Source: Mucilaginibacter sp. OK283
GTDB lineage: Bacteria > Bacteroidota > Bacteroidia > Sphingobacteriales > Sphingobacteriaceae
Direction: 5' to 3'
Assembly (NCBI RefSeq): GCF_900110415.1
Contig: NZ_FODR01000005.1
Span: 186,001-250,000 of the forward strand
DNA: 64,000 nt
A program made the position numbers and the translations under genes. Position 1 is the first letter of the stretch, and each line of letters starts with the position of its first letter. The notes under the pieces are model-generated. The model had not been told where the DNA came from and made no database searches. It was given only the letters and a program-made list of their open reading frames with translations. This document shows, piece after piece, positions 1 to 7,656 of the stretch.

Positions 1-334
1 TAAAAGGCCGTTTTTTTGAGAACTGATCTAAGTCAAATTCGTCCCATTTAATGCGCCCCGGGTCACCGAACGTTTTGTATTGCTGCAAGTACAGCCCCGT
101 GATAGATGTCTTTTCTTCGACAATTCTGTTAGCAGCTTCATCTAATGTTTCGGTGCGTTTAATATATCCTCCGGGCAGGCAATTGCCATCCATTCCCTCT
201 ATATCAGATAGCAAAATTTTTAACCGGTGATCATGATAGCCGAAAATCACGCAATCAATAGATACATTTGGAATATATGTCTTATATCCATTCTCAACAA
301 AATCTTTAAGCGCTGTTTCTTCCCAGTTTTCCAT
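1..334 (-). CDS. Nudix-type transcriptional regulator, C-terminus cut by window edge
   Basis: The 111 visible N-terminal residues form most of a Nudix fold, starting at the ATG complementary to 332-334. The Nudix box is degenerate. G56, E62 and R70 are in place, but the first catalytic Glu position is Ile71, another is Lys75 and the closing Gly is Ser77, so hydrolase activity is unlikely. Nudix regulators of Bacteroidota (NrtR and AraR types) keep the fold as a ligand sensor and carry a winged helix at the C-terminus, which here would lie outside the window. The gene is divergent from the sugar dehydrogenase operon at 434, and a perfect 20-bp inverted repeat lies between them, as expected for a local repressor or activator of that operon. 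The Nudix fold is seen; the regulator role is inferred. Confidence 0.75.
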   Translation of the reverse strand, partial: MENWEETALKDFVENGYKTYIPNVSIDCVIFGYHDHRLKILLSDIEGMDGNCLPGGYIKRTETLDEAANRIVEEKTSITGLYLQQYKTFGDPGRIKWDEFDLDQFSKKRPF

Positions 335-344
335 ATCCGCAAAG

Positions 345-397
345 GTAAATATTAATTTCTATTTGCTAAATTTTGGAAAATAGAAATTAATATTTAC
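345..397. promoter_or_regulatory. Perfect 20-bp inverted repeat, candidate operator
   Basis: Arms at 345-364 and 378-397 are exact reverse complements separated by 13 nt. They fill the divergent gap between the Nudix-type regulator and the sugar dehydrogenase operon. The arms are too AT-rich and lack a flanking T-run for a terminator, so an operator for the adjacent regulator is the simplest reading. Confidence 0.6.
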
Positions 398-420
398 TAT
401 TGTCTAGATTTTAGTAAATA
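391..420. promoter_or_regulatory. Second inverted repeat overlapping the first operator
   Basis: Nine-nt arms TATTTACTA (391-399) and TAGTAAATA (412-420) are separated by 12 nt and share sequence with the right arm of the larger palindrome. The second arm ends 13 nt before the ATG at 434, close to where RNA polymerase or the ribosome would sit. It may be a second regulator site. Confidence 0.4.
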
Positions 421-433
421 GAAAATTTGAATT

Positions 434-1429
434 ATGAAAACATCAAGAAGAGAATTTTTAAAGACTACATCGATGGGGCTCGCCGCCATGGGAATGGCCT
501 CGGCATTACCATCCTTTCTCACAGCGGGAGAAATAAAAAAGGAGATGCCCTTTAAGCTGGCTTTATCGCAGTTTTCTCTGGCAAGTCAGTATTGGTCGAA
601 AAAAATAGATCCCCTTGATTTTGCACAGAAATCCGCTTCCTCATTTGGCATAACAGGTTTGGATTATTGTGCGATTTTTTTTCAGGACAAAGCAAAAGAC
701 TTAAATTACCTGAACGAACTAAAAAAGCGTTCGGCGGATAATGGCTGCTACAATCTCCGCATTATGGTTGACGGCGAAGGGGTTTTAGGAAGCTTAGACA
801 AAGAAGTAAGAAAGAAAGCAGTGGAAAGCCACTATAAATGGATTGATGCAGCTGCAACAATTGGCTGCCCGATGATACGTGTTAATGCCGAAGGCAACGG
901 GGACCCGGCTGAAGTAAAAAAGGCCGCCATCGAAAGCCTGAACGGCCTGATTGATTATGGAAGGAAATCCAATATAGATGTGATCGTTGAAAATCACGTC
1001 GGTTTGACCTGTAACGGAGGCTGGCTTGCAGACTTAATGAAGGAGATAAATAATCCGCATTGCGGCACACTTGCGGACTTTGGAAATTTCTGTATAAAAA
1101 GAACAATGCCAGCAACAAATGACCTTTCAGGATGGATGAACACAAAATGCATCGATGAGTATGATCGCTATAAAGGCATCGGCGAGCTGATGCCTTTTGC
1201 GAAAGGCGTTCATGCGAAGACGCATTTGTTCGATGCAAACGGAAATGATACTGAAACCGATTTTGCGAGGATGTTCAAGATCATAACCGATTCCGGTTTC
1301 AATGGCTGGGTCAGCATTGAATATGAGGGCGGTTTATATAATATGTACCAGAAAGGCAATAAATATTTAGGAGATGATGCCGGCGTACTTGCCACCAAAC
1401 GGCTGATTGAGAAAGTTGTAAACAAATAG
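434..1429 (+). CDS. Sugar phosphate isomerase/epimerase-like TIM-barrel protein, Tat-exported
   Basis: This 331-residue protein opens with a twin-arginine signal (SRREFLK at residues 4-10, then a small-residue hydrophobic stretch), so it is probably exported folded to the periplasm. The rest resembles the xylose-isomerase-like TIM barrel (AP endonuclease 2 family), with typical strand ends such as VENHVG and a late SIEYEGG containing a metal-binding Glu. It is the first gene of an operon with a GMC flavoprotein and a gluconate-2-dehydrogenase-type small subunit. That set is known from 3-keto-sugar metabolism, in which the flavoprotein oxidises a sugar or glycoside and TIM-barrel enzymes process the keto product. 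The exact substrate cannot be read from the sequence. Confidence 0.8.
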   Translation: MKTSRREFLKTTSMGLAAMGMASALPSFLTAGEIKKEMPFKLALSQFSLASQYWSKKIDPLDFAQKSASSFGITGLDYCAIFFQDKAKDLNYLNELKKRSADNGCYNLRIMVDGEGVLGSLDKEVRKKAVESHYKWIDAAATIGCPMIRVNAEGNGDPAEVKKAAIESLNGLIDYGRKSNIDVIVENHVGLTCNGGWLADLMKEINNPHCGTLADFGNFCIKRTMPATNDLSGWMNTKCIDEYDRYKGIGELMPFAKGVHAKTHLFDANGNDTETDFARMFKIITDSGFNGWVSIEYEGGLYNMYQKGNKYLGDDAGVLATKRLIEKVVNK

Positions 1430-1542
1430 CATATTAAAAAAATGATGTCAATGACCACGACAATTCCGACAAAGCCACAGGCAGGCCAGCGGATAACAAT
1501 GCGGGGTTGTTACTGATAAACACCAAATAATTTTCAGACATT

Positions 1543-3300
1543 ATGGGAGAGATCGAAATAAAGAAATCAGGAGAGGTACACGACGTTGTGGTGATTGGCT
1601 CGGGCGCAGGAGGTGGTATGATGGCTTATGTTTTAGCAAATGCCGGGTTAAAAGTGCTGATGCTGGAAGCAGGGCCATTTTTCGACCCGAGGAAAGATTC
1701 AATGCAGCTAAAATGGCCATATGAGTCCCTTAGAAGGGGCGGCAATGCAACGCGCGCTCTGGGTGATTTCGACGCTGCCTATGGCGGGTGGGAAATTGAA
1801 GGTGAGCCGTATACTCAGGTTGGCGACACGAAATTCGATTGGTTTCGTGCAAAAATGCTGGGGGGCAGGACAAATCACTGGGGGCGTATTTCGCTGCGTA
1901 TGGGGCCAAAAGATTTCAAATGCCGTGATGCCTATGGCGTTGGCGATAACTGGCCAATCACTTATGAAGAGATCAAACCTTATTATGATAAAATTGACCG
2001 TTTGATTGGTGTGTATGGAACGAATGAGGGGCTGGAAAATGATCCTGACGGAATCTTTCTTCCTGCACCTGCGCCGCGACTGAACGAATTGTTCGTAAAG
2101 AAGGCTCTGAAAAGTTCCGGTATTAATGTTATCCCCGGCCGGGGTTCGGTATTAACCGCGCCGCTTCCCGGCAATAAAGATCGTGGTCAATGTTTTTATT
2201 GCGGTCAATGCGGCAGGTCATGTAAAGTGTATGGTGATTTTTCTGCATCATCCTGTTTAGTAATTCCTGCAATAAATACGGGGAATCTTAATGTTATTAC
2301 AAATGCAGTAGTCAGAGAGATCATAACCGATAAAAACGGTTTGGCAACCGGTGTATCTTATGTGAGTAAAGGTGATATGCAGGAATATCAGGTGAATGCC
2401 AAAACAGTCGTTCTTGCTGCCGGCACTTGCGAAAGTGCGCGCATCTTACTCAATTCAAAATCGGCACAGCATCCGAATGGTTTAAGCAACAGCAGCAATG
2501 TAGTTGGAAGATATTTGCATGATTCAACACAAACCGGCGGATTAATCATGCTTCCCCAATTAATGAACAGGCCAAAATTTAACGAAGATGGAGTTGGCAG
2601 TCTGCACTTGTACGCGCCCTGGTGGGCAGATAAACAAAAACTTGATTTTCCCCGGGGTTATCATCTTGAGATTTTTGGCGGTCTGATGATGCCGGGCTAC
2701 GGCGGGTATTTCGGTTTTGAGGGTTCCTTTGTCCCGATGATGAATGGTTATGTACCCGATGCGGCAGGTAAGATAAAACCCGGCGGTGGTTTTGGCAAAT
2801 CCTTAAAAGATGACTACAGAAGTTTTTACGGAACGCTTGCGGGCTTTGGCTGCCATGGCGTAGACGTAGCTAAAGAAACGAATTACTGTGAAATTGATCC
2901 CGGTGTAGTAGACAAGTTTGGCATACCTGTTTTACGATTCAATTATAAATGGGGCACTGATGAAATTAAACAGGCAAAACATATGCATGAAACAATGAGT
3001 TCCGTGTTCAAACAAATGGACGGAATTCCCCTGGTCGGCGCTGCAAATGAGGCCAACAACTGGGGGCTTGCAAATCCTGGCAAGGGCATTCATGAGGTGG
3101 GTGCCGTAAGAATGGGTGAAGATCCAAAAAGATCTGCTGTAAACGGATATGGCCAGTCACATGATTGCAAAAACTTATTTGTAACAGATGGTTCAATATT
3201 CACACAGCAATCAGAAAAAAACCCTACCTGGACGATCCTTGCCCTTGCAATGCGTTCAGCCGAATTTATTCTTGATCAGAAGAAGAAACAAAACATTTAA
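1543..3300 (+). CDS. GMC-family FAD-dependent sugar/alcohol dehydrogenase
   Basis: A 585-residue flavoprotein. The N-terminal Rossmann motif GSGAGGG (residues 19-25) follows VVVI, with the acidic end of the second strand at LEAG. The C-terminus has the GMC signature region, with HEVG, TDGS and NPTW near the end. An internal cysteine cluster, C217-x2-C220-x2-C223-x3-C227, resembles Fe-S or structural Cys motifs of dehydrogenase-type GMC enzymes that pass electrons to the respiratory chain rather than to oxygen. There is no signal peptide of its own. The small-subunit gene starts 2 nt after the stop and has an export signal, so the flavoprotein probably hitch-hikes through Tat as a complex. Likely oxidation of a sugar at C3 or similar; substrate unknown. 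Confidence 0.85.
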   Translation: MGEIEIKKSGEVHDVVVIGSGAGGGMMAYVLANAGLKVLMLEAGPFFDPRKDSMQLKWPYESLRRGGNATRALGDFDAAYGGWEIEGEPYTQVGDTKFDWFRAKMLGGRTNHWGRISLRMGPKDFKCRDAYGVGDNWPITYEEIKPYYDKIDRLIGVYGTNEGLENDPDGIFLPAPAPRLNELFVKKALKSSGINVIPGRGSVLTAPLPGNKDRGQCFYCGQCGRSCKVYGDFSASSCLVIPAINTGNLNVITNAVVREIITDKNGLATGVSYVSKGDMQEYQVNAKTVVLAAGTCESARILLNSKSAQHPNGLSNSSNVVGRYLHDSTQTGGLIMLPQLMNRPKFNEDGVGSLHLYAPWWADKQKLDFPRGYHLEIFGGLMMPGYGGYFGFEGSFVPMMNGYVPDAAGKIKPGGGFGKSLKDDYRSFYGTLAGFGCHGVDVAKETNYCEIDPGVVDKFGIPVLRFNYKWGTDEIKQAKHMHETMSSVFKQMDGIPLVGAANEANNWGLANPGKGIHEVGAVRMGEDPKRSAVNGYGQSHDCKNLFVTDGSIFTQQSEKNPTWTILALAMRSAEFILDQKKKQNI

Positions 3301-3302
3301 AT

Positions 3303-3914
3303 ATGAACAGACGAGAAAGCTTAAAAGTCATGAGCATTGCAGCGGCGTCCACTACATTACTGAACGCATGTAAACCTGCGATGAAGCCGGACACCCAAAT
3401 TGCGCCCGATACAACCGGACGGCAATCATTTGAGGCGGAGCGGGATAAAAGACTGCAAAAAGAAATTTTTTTTGATGCCCATGAAATGGCCACCATCACC
3501 GTATTGGTAGATATTATAATTCCACGGGACGAGAGAAGCGGGAGTGCAACTGATGCGAAAGTTCCGGAGTTTATCGAATTTATTGCAAAAGATGAACCGG
3601 AGCATCAGTTGCCATTGCGCGGCGGATTAAAATGGCTCGACCTGAAATGCCTTAACAAATACGGCTGTGGATTTAAAGCGTGTTCCCATGGACAGCAAAC
3701 AGAAATGGTAACAGCCATCGCTTTTCCCTCAACAGCCACTTCTGAGATGCAGCCCGGTGTAGCGTTCTTCAATAAATTAAGGGATTTAACGGCAATTGGT
3801 TTTTTTACCAGCAAAATGGGCATTGATGACCTGGGATATAAGGGGAACTCCCCAAATCAATGGAAAGGTGTGCCGCACGAAGTGCTTGTGCGGTATGGCT
3901 TAGAAAATGTGTAG
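3303..3914 (+). CDS. Gluconate 2-dehydrogenase subunit 3 family lipoprotein
   Basis: A 203-residue small subunit of a membrane-bound GMC dehydrogenase. The N-terminus carries a short twin-arginine-like stretch (NRRESLKV) and then a lipobox-like LLNAC, with Cys at about residue 23, so it should be exported and lipid-anchored. The body (acidic, with IIPRDERSGSATDAKVPEF near residue 75) matches the family in which the small subunit escorts and stabilises the flavin subunit. It begins 2 nt after the GMC stop codon, indicating translational coupling. No cytochrome c subunit follows; the next reading frame is a short truncated one. Family assignment is firm, complex formation is inferred. Confidence 0.82.
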   Translation: MNRRESLKVMSIAAASTTLLNACKPAMKPDTQIAPDTTGRQSFEAERDKRLQKEIFFDAHEMATITVLVDIIIPRDERSGSATDAKVPEFIEFIAKDEPEHQLPLRGGLKWLDLKCLNKYGCGFKACSHGQQTEMVTAIAFPSTATSEMQPGVAFFNKLRDLTAIGFFTSKMGIDDLGYKGNSPNQWKGVPHEVLVRYGLENV

Positions 3915-3979
3915 TTTAAAATGTCGCATCCCCATCCAGGGCCAAATTAAAACCGAACAAAAGATCAAAAATTTCAATT

Positions 3980-4120
3980 ATGAAACTTAGAAAAATCGCT
4001 TTATTAATCTCTGCGCTTGCTCCACTGCTTGGCAGCGCTCAAACGAGGCCCACTAATCAACGACTTTCGGATACTGCAGGCTTTGAACCTGAAAATTTAT
4101 TGGTTCAAATCCGCGATTAA
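3980..4120 (+). pseudogene. Short secreted ORF, probably a truncated gene remnant
   Basis: A 46-residue reading frame that starts with a convincing signal peptide (MKLRKIALLISALAPLLGSAQ without its last residues, cleavage after SAQ) and then stops after only about 25 further residues. It sits 65 nt behind the dehydrogenase operon on the same strand, where a third exported enzyme of the operon would be expected. Either it encodes a tiny secreted peptide or, more likely, it is the 5' stump of a gene lost by deletion. The following 54 nt before the AraC gene show no continuation that I recognise in other frames. Confidence 0.4.
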
Positions 4121-4174
4121 ACGCAAATCAGAAAGGAAATGGTTCGATATATGTATGTCTTTGAAGATCGTGTC

Positions 4175-5071
4175 TCAGTTAAGTGACCTGTACTCATTCG
4201 GAGTAAAACCAGTACTCTTTTTGAATGCCCTTGTGAAATGATGCGGATACTTAAAACCCAAATCATAAGCTATTTCACTTATTGACCTGCTGGTGTCTAA
4301 AATGCGATCTTTAGCCATATCCATTACCTTCAGATGTATATATTCCATTGCCGTTTTACCAGTTTCCTTCTTAACCATATCGCCGAAATAATTAGGCGAT
4401 AAATGCAATTGGTCGGCACAATAACTAACTGCAGGTAAACCTATGGTTTGTGGTTTATCCGAATGGAAATAGTTTTTTAACAGGCTCTCAAATTTTTCAA
4501 TATTACTGCGATTGATATCACCACGGGTAATGAATTGCCGCTCGTAGAAACGCACACAGTAATTGAGAAACAATTCAATATTAGCGGCAATAATGGTTTT
4601 ACTATGATTGTCCATTCTTTGTTCAAGCTCATATTTAATCTTCTCAAAGCAATCCAGCACGATCTTTCTTTCCTTCTCTGACAGGTGCAACGCCTCGCGC
4701 GATTGATAGGAAAAGAAAGTATAGTCGTCAATATGTTTACCCAAATGCGTACCATGTATCAGGTCAGGGTGAAAAAGCAAGGCATAACCCTGCGGTTGGT
4801 AGTCTTTGTTGATGTTGACATTAATGATCTGACCGGGTGCGACAAATACTAAAGTTCTGTCCTGGTAATCATAGGTACCCCGTCCATATTTAATATCCCC
4901 ACATTGCACATCTTTCAGGTATACAGCATAAAACCCAAAGTTCATTTTTGAGGCATAAATCTCGGGAGCCGTACCCGTAAAATCGATTATGCTCACCAAT
5001 GGATGTAGGCTTTCCTGGTGGTAAAATTTATCATGTTCACTTACAGTATCTATCCTTAGTATATTTTCCAT
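4175..5071 (-). CDS. AraC-family transcriptional regulator
   Basis: A 298-residue regulator. The first half (to about residue 190) is a cupin-like sensor with no clear ligand residues; the last 100 residues contain two helix-turn-helix units ending in the AraC signature (GFKYPHHFTRAFKK, then GFTPNEYR). The ATG complementary to 5069-5071 was chosen over an adjacent GTG one codon upstream. It is transcribed away from the SDR/cupin operon at 5231 and shares a 160-bp control region with it. That region carries an 8-nt direct repeat with 21-bp spacing, the layout AraC proteins bind. It probably activates that operon in response to a small aromatic or other organic inducer; the inducer is not visible. 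Confidence 0.88.
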   Translation of the reverse strand: MENILRIDTVSEHDKFYHQESLHPLVSIIDFTGTAPEIYASKMNFGFYAVYLKDVQCGDIKYGRGTYDYQDRTLVFVAPGQIINVNINKDYQPQGYALLFHPDLIHGTHLGKHIDDYTFFSYQSREALHLSEKERKIVLDCFEKIKYELEQRMDNHSKTIIAANIELFLNYCVRFYERQFITRGDINRSNIEKFESLLKNYFHSDKPQTIGLPAVSYCADQLHLSPNYFGDMVKKETGKTAMEYIHLKVMDMAKDRILDTSRSISEIAYDLGFKYPHHFTRAFKKSTGFTPNEYRSLN

Positions 5072-5094
5072 CACTTCTTAATTTTGAACTGACT

Positions 5095-5102
5095 CAAATT
5101 TA
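5095..5102 (-). promoter_or_regulatory. Possible -7 element for the AraC gene
   Basis: Read on the minus strand this is TAAATTTG, a match to the Bacteroidota -7 consensus TAnnTTTG, 23 nt upstream of the AraC start. No clear TTG at -33 was seen, so the call is tentative. Confidence 0.35.
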
Positions 5103-5137
5103 AAAGTATTTCCCGCCGGATTCTATTCTTATGGCCG

Positions 5138-5166
5138 AACCTGTAAAAATGGTAGGTAAACCTGTA
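5138..5166. promoter_or_regulatory. 21-bp-spaced direct repeat, candidate AraC-type operator
   Basis: AACCTGTA occurs at 5138-5145 and again at 5159-5166, exactly 21 bp apart (two helical turns on the same DNA face). AraC-family dimers bind tandem half-sites with this spacing. The pair lies between the divergent AraC gene and the SDR operon, about 65-93 nt before the SDR start. Confidence 0.55.
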
Positions 5167-5198
5167 TTGTGTGTTAGCATTATTTCTTCCAAGCACCT

Positions 5199-5206
5199 GA
5201 CCTTTG
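5199..5206 (+). promoter_or_regulatory. Possible -7 element for the SDR-cupin operon
   Basis: GACCTTTG differs from TAnnTTTG in one base and lies 25 nt before the chosen SDR start. A well-spaced -33 element is missing, which would fit a promoter needing the upstream AraC-type activator. Confidence 0.3.
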
Positions 5207-5230
5207 TATTACAAAAATAAAACAACGATC

Positions 5231-5989
5231 ATGAAAATAATGGAAGGTAGAGTAGCATTGGTTACGGGTGCAGCATCAGGTTTAGGATTGGCAACCGCAA
5301 AGGCATTTGCAGAAGCCGGGGCAGCTGTAGCAATGGCTGATTGGAATGAAGAAGCAGTTAAGGCAGCGGCGGAAAAGCTGGCAACAGATGGACACAAAAC
5401 CCTCACTATAAAATGTGATGTATCTGATGACAAACAGGTAGAAGAAATGGTGAATAAGACGGTTGCCGAATTTGGACGATTGGATTACGCGTATAACAAT
5501 GCTGGCGTACAAAACGAACTTGCAGAAGCAGCAGATCAAACCAGGGAAGACTTTGACAAAGTTACCAGTATTAATTATCGGGGTGTTTGGATCTGTATGA
5601 AATATGAATTGCAGCAAATGCGCAGGCAAGGCAGCGGTGCGATAGTAAACTGCTCTTCAATTGGTGGCATCCGGGCGGGTGCGCAGCGCGGTGTTTATCA
5701 TGGCGCTAAGCATGGCGTGATCGGATTAACTGTAAGCGCTGCTGTTGAATATGCCGGACGCGGTATCCGAATCAACAGCGTTAGTCCAGGGCTTTTTCAA
5801 ACTGCAATGTCGGATCAGATGATTGCCAATGGCCAGAAAGACGCATTGGATGGCATGCTGGCAATGGTACCAGCCGGGCGTTTAGGTCGCCCTGAAGAAA
5901 TTGCCAGTGCTGTGCTGTTCCTATGCAGTGATGCCGCGAGTATGGTGGTCGGTCACAACCTGGTTGTAGATGGCGGTATTACTCTATAA
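5231..5989 (+). CDS. SDR-family NAD(P)-dependent oxidoreductase
   Basis: A 252-residue classical short-chain dehydrogenase. With the start at 5231 the cofactor motif TGAASGLG is at residues 12-19, NNAG at 89-92, the catalytic Ser at 142-143, and Tyr156-x3-Lys160 (YHGAK). The C-terminus ends in the usual VDGG turn. An in-frame ATG at 5204 would add nine non-homologous residues and overlaps the promoter candidate, so 5231 is preferred. It is the first gene of a co-directional run (SDR, cupin, CMD, ABM, DUF2255, cupin) with short gaps, divergent from the AraC regulator. Family certain; substrate unknown, likely an alcohol or ketone intermediate handled with the following genes. Confidence 0.9.
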   Translation: MKIMEGRVALVTGAASGLGLATAKAFAEAGAAVAMADWNEEAVKAAAEKLATDGHKTLTIKCDVSDDKQVEEMVNKTVAEFGRLDYAYNNAGVQNELAEAADQTREDFDKVTSINYRGVWICMKYELQQMRRQGSGAIVNCSSIGGIRAGAQRGVYHGAKHGVIGLTVSAAVEYAGRGIRINSVSPGLFQTAMSDQMIANGQKDALDGMLAMVPAGRLGRPEEIASAVLFLCSDAASMVVGHNLVVDGGITL

Positions 5990-6012
5990 TAAATACGATT
6001 AATCACATTCTT

Positions 6013-6489
6013 ATGAAAAGAATAGTCATCATAGCTATTGTTTCCATTTTTCTGTTTCATCTGGACAGCCGGGCACAAAATACTCCTTCAGGGCCTATTA
6101 TTTTCTCAAAATCCACTAAGGCAACCGCCAACTTCACGGGCACAGTATGGGTAAAAACGCTGGTATCCCTTGATAGTACCTTTCATTGCGTTGTAGGTAC
6201 AGTAACATTTGAGCCGGGTGCCCGCAGCTATTGGCATACGCATAATGCCGGGCAGATATTGCTGGTGACTGATGGTACAGGATATACACAGCAAAAGGGT
6301 AAGCCGATAAGAGTCGTTCATAAAGGCGATACTATCATTTGCCCGCCAAACGTGGAGCACTGGCATGGTGCTGCGCCAGGCAGTTCAATGACGCATATTT
6401 CAATCATTCCGAACGCTGATAGAGGCGTAGTTAACTGGTTAAGGCCGGTGACCGATCAGGAATACAATGGCCAAAAAGTTAATAATTAA
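6013..6489 (+). CDS. Exported cupin-domain protein
   Basis: A 158-residue protein with a signal peptide (hydrophobic residues 3-16, cleavage near SRAQ) followed by a single cupin barrel. The metal-binding set is visible: HTHNAGQ in motif 1 and HWHG in motif 2. The family includes quercetinase-like and ketoacid-binding cupins, often next to carboxymuconolactone decarboxylase genes. It is a clear paralogue of the cupin at 8122 (shared FTGT, WHTH, HWHGA and PVTD-EY blocks), but that one has no signal peptide, so the operon makes an exported and a cytoplasmic version of the same domain. Its stop overlaps the region just before the next gene's chosen start by only 10 nt. Confidence 0.82.
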   Translation: MKRIVIIAIVSIFLFHLDSRAQNTPSGPIIFSKSTKATANFTGTVWVKTLVSLDSTFHCVVGTVTFEPGARSYWHTHNAGQILLVTDGTGYTQQKGKPIRVVHKGDTIICPPNVEHWHGAAPGSSMTHISIIPNADRGVVNWLRPVTDQEYNGQKVNN

Positions 6490-6499
6490 AACTAAACCG

Positions 6500-7225
6500 A
6501 TGAAACGCTTATTGTTAATCACACTGATATTTATTTTTACCTGTTTTCACACAGGCGTAAAAGCACAAAACAAAATGCAACGCAATCAAAAATTAGATAT
6601 TAAACAGCAAAGCATAGTCTACATATCGGCATTGACCGCTACCGGCGATATCGAACAACTGAAAACTCGGCTTAATAAGGGACTGGATAATGACCTAACT
6701 ATTAATGAGATCAAAGAAATACTGGTACAACTTTACGCTTATTGCGGCTTCCCGCGAAGTTTGAATGGCATTAACACGTTTATGGCCGTTATGGAAGAGC
6801 GTAAAGCTAAAGGCATAACCGATGCGGAAGGTAAGGCCGCATCGCCGGCCAACGATCCCGATAAATATCAAACCGGGAAAAAGACCCTGCAAACACTGAC
6901 TGGACGTGAAGAAAAAAATCTCACAGGTGCCAATGCATTCGCCCCGGCGATCGATACTTTCCTAAAAGAACATTTATTCGCGGATATATTCAACCGGGAT
7001 GTTCTGACTTTCAAAGAGCGGGAACTTATAACTGTATCGGCTTTGGCTGCTATGAACGGTGTCGCCTCACAATTACAGGCGCACATTTTTATCGGTATGA
7101 ACACAGGGCTCACTGAACCACAGTTGTCAGAGGCTTTTCGGATCATCGATCAAATCGTGGGTATAAGCCAGGGTGATAATGCAAGGTCAACACTGGAAAA
7201 AGTAATAGCAGCAAAAAAACAATAA
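6500..7225 (+). CDS. Exported carboxymuconolactone decarboxylase-family protein (two CMD domains)
   Basis: With the start at 6500 the 241-residue product begins with a strong signal peptide (MKRLLLITLIFIF, cleavage near VKAQ). A longer frame from 6467 would bury that signal behind 11 residues and overlap the cupin, so 6500 is preferred. Two helical CMD/AhpD-like repeats follow, one around residues 30-100 (EIKEILVQLYAYCGFPRS) and one around 160-235 (ERELITVSALAAMNG). The CxxC redox pair of AhpD is absent. CMD proteins are normally cytoplasmic ring-cleavage or peroxidatic enzymes, so export is unusual. Within the operon it probably acts with the exported cupin and the ABM protein on a periplasmic substrate. 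Confidence 0.82.
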   Translation: MKRLLLITLIFIFTCFHTGVKAQNKMQRNQKLDIKQQSIVYISALTATGDIEQLKTRLNKGLDNDLTINEIKEILVQLYAYCGFPRSLNGINTFMAVMEERKAKGITDAEGKAASPANDPDKYQTGKKTLQTLTGREEKNLTGANAFAPAIDTFLKEHLFADIFNRDVLTFKERELITVSALAAMNGVASQLQAHIFIGMNTGLTEPQLSEAFRIIDQIVGISQGDNARSTLEKVIAAKKQ

Positions 7226-7236
7226 TCTTATCGGAT

Positions 7237-7650
7237 ATGAAAGCAAGGCATTTATTTCAAACATTATTTTTCTCCATTATTATGGTTACAATATTCTCGA
7301 ACGAAGTCTTCGGACAGCAGGATCATAGGAAAATCCGGATTGCGAAAATAGAAATATACCCTGCTTTCCTTGAGGAGTACAAAGCGGCACTTGCTGAGCA
7401 CGCTAAAGCGGCCGTGCAGGTTGAACGCGGCGTATTGGCTTTGCAGGCGGTTTACGATAAGGCGTATCCCACACAGGTGACGGTATTTGAAGTTTATGCC
7501 AGTGATAGCGCTTACCAGGCACATTTAAAAACGCCGCATTTTCTGAAATATAAAACCGGGACACAAAAAATGGTAAAATCATTGGAACTGGTCGAAGTAG
7601 AGCCTATCGCGTTGGAAATTAAACCGGAATTGATTAGGGACAAAAAGTAA
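7237..7650 (+). CDS. Exported antibiotic-biosynthesis-monooxygenase (ABM)-fold protein
   Basis: A 137-residue protein: signal peptide (MKARHLFQTLFFSIIMV, cleavage near VFGQ) and one ABM ferredoxin-like domain. The domain shows the typical order: an IRIAKIEIYP strand, an AALAEHAKAAVQVERGVL helix-turn, VTVFEVYASDSAYQAHLKTPHF, and a final KMVKSLELVEVEP strand. Family members include putative quinol monooxygenases (YgiN-like). It starts 11 nt after the CMD gene and ends 6 nt before the DUF2255 gene, clearly operonic. It is the third consecutive exported protein of the operon. Domain call is good; enzymatic activity is not established by the sequence. Confidence 0.8.
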   Translation: MKARHLFQTLFFSIIMVTIFSNEVFGQQDHRKIRIAKIEIYPAFLEEYKAALAEHAKAAVQVERGVLALQAVYDKAYPTQVTVFEVYASDSAYQAHLKTPHFLKYKTGTQKMVKSLELVEVEPIALEIKPELIRDKK

Positions 7651-7656
7651 TAAATC

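Noticed and set aside
4072..4120. GGTTCAAATCC resembling a tRNA T-loop
   Set aside because: The flanking bases cannot form a 5-bp T-stem and no anticodon arm or acceptor stem is present upstream.
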